Source of the DNA: Parastagonospora avenae f. sp. tritici 18332-5
Lineage: Eukaryota; Ascomycota; Dothideomycetes; Pleosporales; Phaeosphaeriaceae
Reading direction: 5' to 3'
Assembly: GCA_022559985.1 (NCBI GenBank)
Contig: JAFJTR010000130.1
Span: forward strand, 1 to 57,888
DNA length: 57,888 nucleotides
The notes under the pieces are model-generated. The model made no database searches. It was not told the origin of the DNA and was given only the letters and a program-made list of their open reading frames with translations. Shown in pieces: positions 54,290 to 57,888 of this stretch. Numbering within the stretch: position 1 is the first letter of the stretch; every line of letters starts with the position of its first letter. The position numbers and the translations under genes were made by a program.

Positions 54290-55017
54290 CTTGAGATAGC
54301 TTGATCAAATCTGAATTCTGCTAACGAATCAGTCCTTTGGACTTGATGACATGATGAAATACTGACCGGGTTTCGTAGAGAAAGTGTGTCTTGATCTCGT
54401 GTGCTGTAATTGGGGTCGAGCACCACTGAAAGTGACCGGTATTGCAGACTTGTGGATGGTGTTGCAGTTGACAGGAAGTACCAGAGAAGTAGAGATATAC
54501 TCACAATGGATATTGAGGATAGAATATAATCCAGGTGGTGTAAGGAAGAAGATCTGAGGGCTCTGGAAGGTTGTATTTATATTTGGCACATGCACCTGCG
54601 ACCGCCAGCAAGGACGCCAAAGGTGAGGGCGGCGTTGTTCTTGCCGTCGTTTGCAGCCGGTGAGAGCCTCTCTCAACAAGACGCTGATACTGTATGAGGC
54701 CTGAGTAAAGGCAAGGATGAGGGCAGCTCGGTATTGAGAAGTGACATGTGCTTCCCCAAGGCGACCAGTCAAGTGCTTTGAGTACTCTGCGCTCTGTTAC
54801 CGACCTCAATCTTGACCCAACGGCATGGCCCAGGACATCCCACCGGCCCGGGTGAGCAGAATGGTATTGCTTGGATATGCAGGTACTACTCTGCGTCGTG
54901 GGTGTGCTTCGGTTTGATTCGCACAAGCTTCGACCGATATGTGCTCAGCAAACAGTCTCTGCGCATGTGACGACCATGAACGGGCATATGCGTGAATAAA
55001 GAGTCATATCGGGTAGA
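54290..55017. other. Intergenic, 5' of the coiled-coil gene
   Basis: 728 bp; the leader of the coiled-coil gene may contain an intron. No other gene seen. Confidence 0.55.
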
Positions 55018-56514
55018 CTACATGCCGAAGAAGCTGTGTCTCGACTCTTTGGCCAGACTGAAGTTCACGCCTGTCCCTTCGAAGGCGTTGGTAATTTTGG
55101 GTGCGTGCATGTCATGAATGCTTACGACGCGGACTTCTCTGAGTCGAGAAAGGCCTCTCTGGCAGTTGTTAACAAAGGTGCTCAGAACCAACGGCTCTTC
55201 AAGTCGATTTATGTTCTCCATCGCCTGATCTTCAAGTAGAAGAAGCGCAAAACTCTCCAGGTTGGTGGGTAACAGATCGGTCAAACAGCGCGGCAGAAGA
55301 TCCTCTCGCAAAGCCGCTAGTGTCCATACGTGACCCAGGAGTGTTACTTCGCAGATGGCGAGGGACTTCAGAGATGTGAAGAGCTGTAATGAGCCCAGTC
55401 GCTCTGAGGCGGTGAAGCCATCATCAGTGCGCACTTCCCGCATGTCAAGATGTAAAGTTTCCAATGTGTCACTGTGCCGTAACAGAGCGGTATGAAGGTC
55501 CGATGGTTTTGTGCCAATTGCAATCAGGAAGGCCCATTCACAAACGATGTGTCGTAGGCCCTCACATGCATTCCAGATGTCCGCGACATCTTCAATGTCC
55601 AGACAACATTCGGTGAACTCGAGCCGCTGCAGCTGCTTGAATGCGCCATGAAACCTGGGAGTCCAGCTGTTCGACGTGACGCCTGATGTTCGGAAGTCTT
55701 TGAGATTTGGTACGGACACCAAAGATGAACAGATGCTGTGGAACCAAGCTACCTCTTTGGCAGTGTACATGCTAGTACTCTCAGCGTGTATCTGAAGACT
55801 GACTGATTCTAGCTTTTGGAACGAGGTTGTTAAGGCCTTGTCCTCGAATGGTGGACGGCCCCCACCTGGTATGACATACTGCCAGAAGGAAATGGAGGCT
55901 GTTTCCAAGCTAACAACACACAGCCGTTGCAGATTCGGCGCGCGGACAGCTATCTCCGCAAGTAGCTGTAAATAATATGCAGCCATACCGGAGGTATCTG
56001 CGTGAGAGCTATCGCAGTGCAGGCTGTTGCCTAAATTATCCGCGAGTCGGTTTTCGATATACTGAAGATATTCAAGATACCGTACTCGGCGATTGGAACC
56101 AGTATCTGAGCCTCCGACCGTACGATAAAACAGTTGCAGTGGTTGCGAGCCATACCAGGTGAGGCTTCCACAAAAGGAAGCGTACAGGGTGGGTGTGGCG
56201 ATTCTTCTAAGCCGATGATTCGTGAGACAAAGCGAGTGCAAGGCTAGCTGCCTCGCGCGGTTCTCACATTGCCTGCCTTTCTCCTTTGCTCTGTCTTGGA
56301 AAGCTGTCGACTGAGTTTCGCAGGAACGGATGCAGCCTAGTCCTTGTACAATTTCCAGCACCAGTTCATCAGGCAAGTCTTCCAGTGTGACCGCGGGGTC
56401 GGACATCCTCGTGTGATTCGCGGGTCCACAAGTTGATCTGCAACCTTCGCATAGACCAGCATAGGCCGAAGATAAAAGGGAAGCTGGATCACGGGAGGCG
56501 TTGCATGATAACAT
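55018..56514 (-). CDS. F-box protein, probably with degenerate leucine-rich repeats
   Basis: Single exon. From the ATG at 56514 it is 498 aa; a later ATG at 56406 (MSDPAVTLEDLPDELVLEIV) also gives a plausible start, because the F-box (EDLPDELVLEIVQGL, then LHSLCLTNHRLRRIATPTLY) follows directly. The rest has irregular Leu-rich segments (LQRLCVVSLETASISFWQYV, LKDFRTSGV, LQRLEFTECCLDIEDV, LETLHLDMREV, SLKSLAICEVTLLG), as in fungal F-box/LRR proteins that select substrates for SCF ligases. The substrate is unknown. Such genes are numerous and fast-evolving in filamentous ascomycetes. Confidence 0.82.
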   Translation of the reverse strand: MLSCNASRDPASLLSSAYAGLCEGCRSTCGPANHTRMSDPAVTLEDLPDELVLEIVQGLGCIRSCETQSTAFQDRAKEKGRQCENRARQLALHSLCLTNHRLRRIATPTLYASFCGSLTWYGSQPLQLFYRTVGGSDTGSNRRVRYLEYLQYIENRLADNLGNSLHCDSSHADTSGMAAYYLQLLAEIAVRAPNLQRLCVVSLETASISFWQYVIPGGGRPPFEDKALTTSFQKLESVSLQIHAESTSMYTAKEVAWFHSICSSLVSVPNLKDFRTSGVTSNSWTPRFHGAFKQLQRLEFTECCLDIEDVADIWNACEGLRHIVCEWAFLIAIGTKPSDLHTALLRHSDTLETLHLDMREVRTDDGFTASERLGSLQLFTSLKSLAICEVTLLGHVWTLAALREDLLPRCLTDLLPTNLESFALLLLEDQAMENINRLEEPLVLSTFVNNCQRGLSRLREVRVVSIHDMHAPKITNAFEGTGVNFSLAKESRHSFFGM

Positions 56515-56886
56515 CTTCTGAAGCACAGTCAGATCAGTGAGATCGAGATTGTGACGTAGTATAACGCTAGCCTAGACAAGCTAGCGTCCGGCATCCTAAA
56601 CCTGGCCCGCCTCGTGAATGGGTCCTGACAGGTGCCTGTAACATTGCCATGAATAATCACATACATGGCAAGTATCAGATGTAATTCCACGAGCGTTCTT
56701 GCTGCCTGGGTATTATTGTGATTTGAAGAAGGACATGGCGCAATCCAGCCCCGCAGTGTCACCACTATATAGGCGTAGACGATCGCCTGCCTTCCACCAC
56801 GCACATCAAACGCCTAGCAACCAGCATACATATATAAAGCCAACAGGGTGCTGAAAGGTCTTGGAACCTTACACTAATCGTACAAT
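56515..56886. other. Divergent promoter region, F-box gene / carbonic anhydrase
   Basis: 372 bp. A TATA box TATATAAAG at 56831-56839 lies 48-56 bp before the carbonic anhydrase ATG. Nothing else recognised. Confidence 0.6.
56831..56839 (+). promoter_or_regulatory. TATA box of the carbonic anhydrase gene
   Basis: TATATAAAG, 48-56 bp upstream of the start codon; good consensus and spacing for a short-leader fungal gene. Confidence 0.55.
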
Positions 56887-57477
56887 ATGTGGCAACCGCG
56901 CAACATGTCAACCAATACCACCACCAATGGCGAGAGGAACATCCAACAGGGCAACAAGGAGTATGCTGCAACTTTCACGCAAGGCCACCTAGCGCTCCCG
57001 CCTAGTCAAAAATACGCAGTCTGTATGTGTAGATATTTCCAATTATATTGACGTTGCTGACTTGCTTGCTCTATAGTAACATGCATGGATGCTCGGATCG
57101 ACCCAACCGCAGCCTTTGGTATTCCTCTCGGTGCTGCTCACGTCATCCGCAATGCTGGAGCTTCGGCTCGCGACGCCTTCCGCTCAATCGTCATCTCCCA
57201 GCAACTTCTCGGCACTACTGAGGTGCTGGTTGTAAAACACACAGGGTGTGGTATGCTCACGTTTGACAACGAGACAGCCAAATCTCTCGTGAAAAAAAAC
57301 AAGGGCAACGCAGCGGCAAAGGAGGTGGAAGATATGGACTTCCTCACTTTTCCCGAACTGGAAGCGGAAGTCAAAAAGGATGTGGAGTGGCTGCGAAGCA
57401 AGGCTGTCGAGAATGGTATTATTTTCACTGGCTGGGTTTATGAGGTGGAAACCGGAAAGGTGCGCAAAGTGGCCTAA
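56887..57477 (+). CDS. Beta-class carbonic anhydrase (short form)
   Basis: Two exons, intron 57023-57076; 178 aa. Interconverts carbon dioxide and bicarbonate. Zinc ligands and active-site residues are in VLTCMDARID (Cys, plus Asp/Arg dyad) and in VVKHTGCGML (His and Cys). AAHVIRNAGASARDAFRSIV lies between them. The end GIIFTGWVYEVETGKVRKVA is the usual C-terminal strand. The length and the TCMDARID form fit the small cytosolic type D/CAH-like beta enzymes of fungi rather than NCE103. There is no mitochondrial presequence. The intron falls just before the first zinc ligand; the joined codons give VLTCMD. Confidence 0.93.
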
Positions 57478-57888
57478 GTTGTGCAGAAACTATCGCATGA
57501 TTTAGCTATTTCCGGCGCGAGATATTGTACCATGGGCTAAAGGTGCGACGGAAAGGGGCCAGAGTTTAGCAGCAGGCAGCTCATCCAGTAGCCTGAAGCT
57601 ACGCATAGAATCTTGCTATTGCGATCAAAGCCTAGCTTTACTATGGATAGCTCAACCTATGGAACGCGCCCGATGCGATAGACTTCTTCAAGCCATGTGT
57701 CGAGGCGATATGTAGGTGATGATATTAATAGGCTTATTAAAAAGACCGGGGACATGTTGAAGACCGCGCTCTGGGTGCGCAAGTGACATCTAGAGTGCCC
57801 GTGCGCGTAACGAGCCAGTTCAGGTAGCGAGCCACCCCACAATCAAAATATCTCAATCATCTCAACTTCAACGCATCGCAACTCCACC
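57478..57888. other. Downstream of carbonic anhydrase, window end
   Basis: No gene seen. Bases 57589 onward carry a copy of the dispersed TAGCCTGAAGC repeat. Confidence 0.6.
57589..57625 (+). repeat. Dispersed TAGCCTGAAGC repeat, copy near window end
   Basis: TAGCCTGAAGCTACGCATAG matches the copy at 11793 over 13 identical bases and then with small gaps (CGCA.AG..TC). Confidence 0.45.

Noticed and set aside
1..57888. Prokaryote-type features: operons, Shine-Dalgarno sites, CRISPR, integrons
   Set aside because: The window is eukaryotic, with spliceosomal introns in most genes.

Overview
The window is nuclear DNA of a filamentous ascomycete (Pezizomycotina), most likely a dothideomycete of the Pleosporales type. 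The grounds are dense protein-coding genes on both strands and short introns, mostly 47 to 65 nt, with GT...AG ends and CTGAC/CTAAC-like branch sites. Many gene families are fungal: a Fung_rhodopsin/PTH11-type membrane protein, an RFX1-type regulator, RAD16, CWC27, PEX3 and CENP-A. The lineage below Pezizomycotina is inference. I saw no tRNA, rRNA or CRISPR array.

Layout. 1-4 kb holds two divergent, broken secondary-metabolism-type genes: a BAHD-fold acyltransferase (minus) and a cytochrome P450 (plus). 4.5-22 kb is conserved housekeeping: succinyl-CoA ligase alpha, a BMT5-like rRNA methyltransferase, the GID-complex protein FYV10/GID9, the ribosome-biogenesis ABC-F ATPase ARB1, an HPP-family membrane protein, RAD16, a small Myb-like basic/acidic protein, and the spliceosomal cyclophilin CWC27. 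21-31 kb holds an MBOAT lysophospholipid acyltransferase, a rhodopsin-domain membrane protein, a secreted GMC oxidoreductase and a secreted S1/P1 nuclease. 31-34 kb has Derlin divergent from the centromeric histone CENP-A, then a short F-box-like gene. 35-43 kb has a GPI-type S10 serine carboxypeptidase, an ACC-synthase-like aminotransferase, an RFX regulator and YOP1. 45-58 kb has two tandem related F-box-like genes, a GT8 glycosyltransferase, PEX3, a coiled-coil protein, an F-box/LRR-type protein and a beta-carbonic anhydrase.

The genes do not form one pathway; most are independent core functions. They cover ER quality control and shaping (Derlin, YOP1), peroxisome import (PEX3), chromosome segregation (CENP-A), nucleotide excision repair (RAD16), splicing (CWC27), ubiquitin ligation (FYV10, F-box proteins) and ribosome maturation (ARB1, BMT5).

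The most unusual signals are non-genic. (a) The introns of the two neighbouring broken genes, on opposite strands and in unrelated families, align end to end (63 and 64 nt) and share an identical 20-nt core; this is what an introner-like element pair would look like. (b) A family of short TIR elements of about 190-229 bp (MITE-like) has three copies, two of them inverted around the carboxypeptidase gene. (c) A shorter dispersed repeat carries the core TAGCCTGAAGC. (d) The P450 has a TGA exactly at the heme-ligand cysteine codon. (e) The CENP-A/Derlin intergenic region has a cluster of SCB/MCB-like cell-cycle sites.
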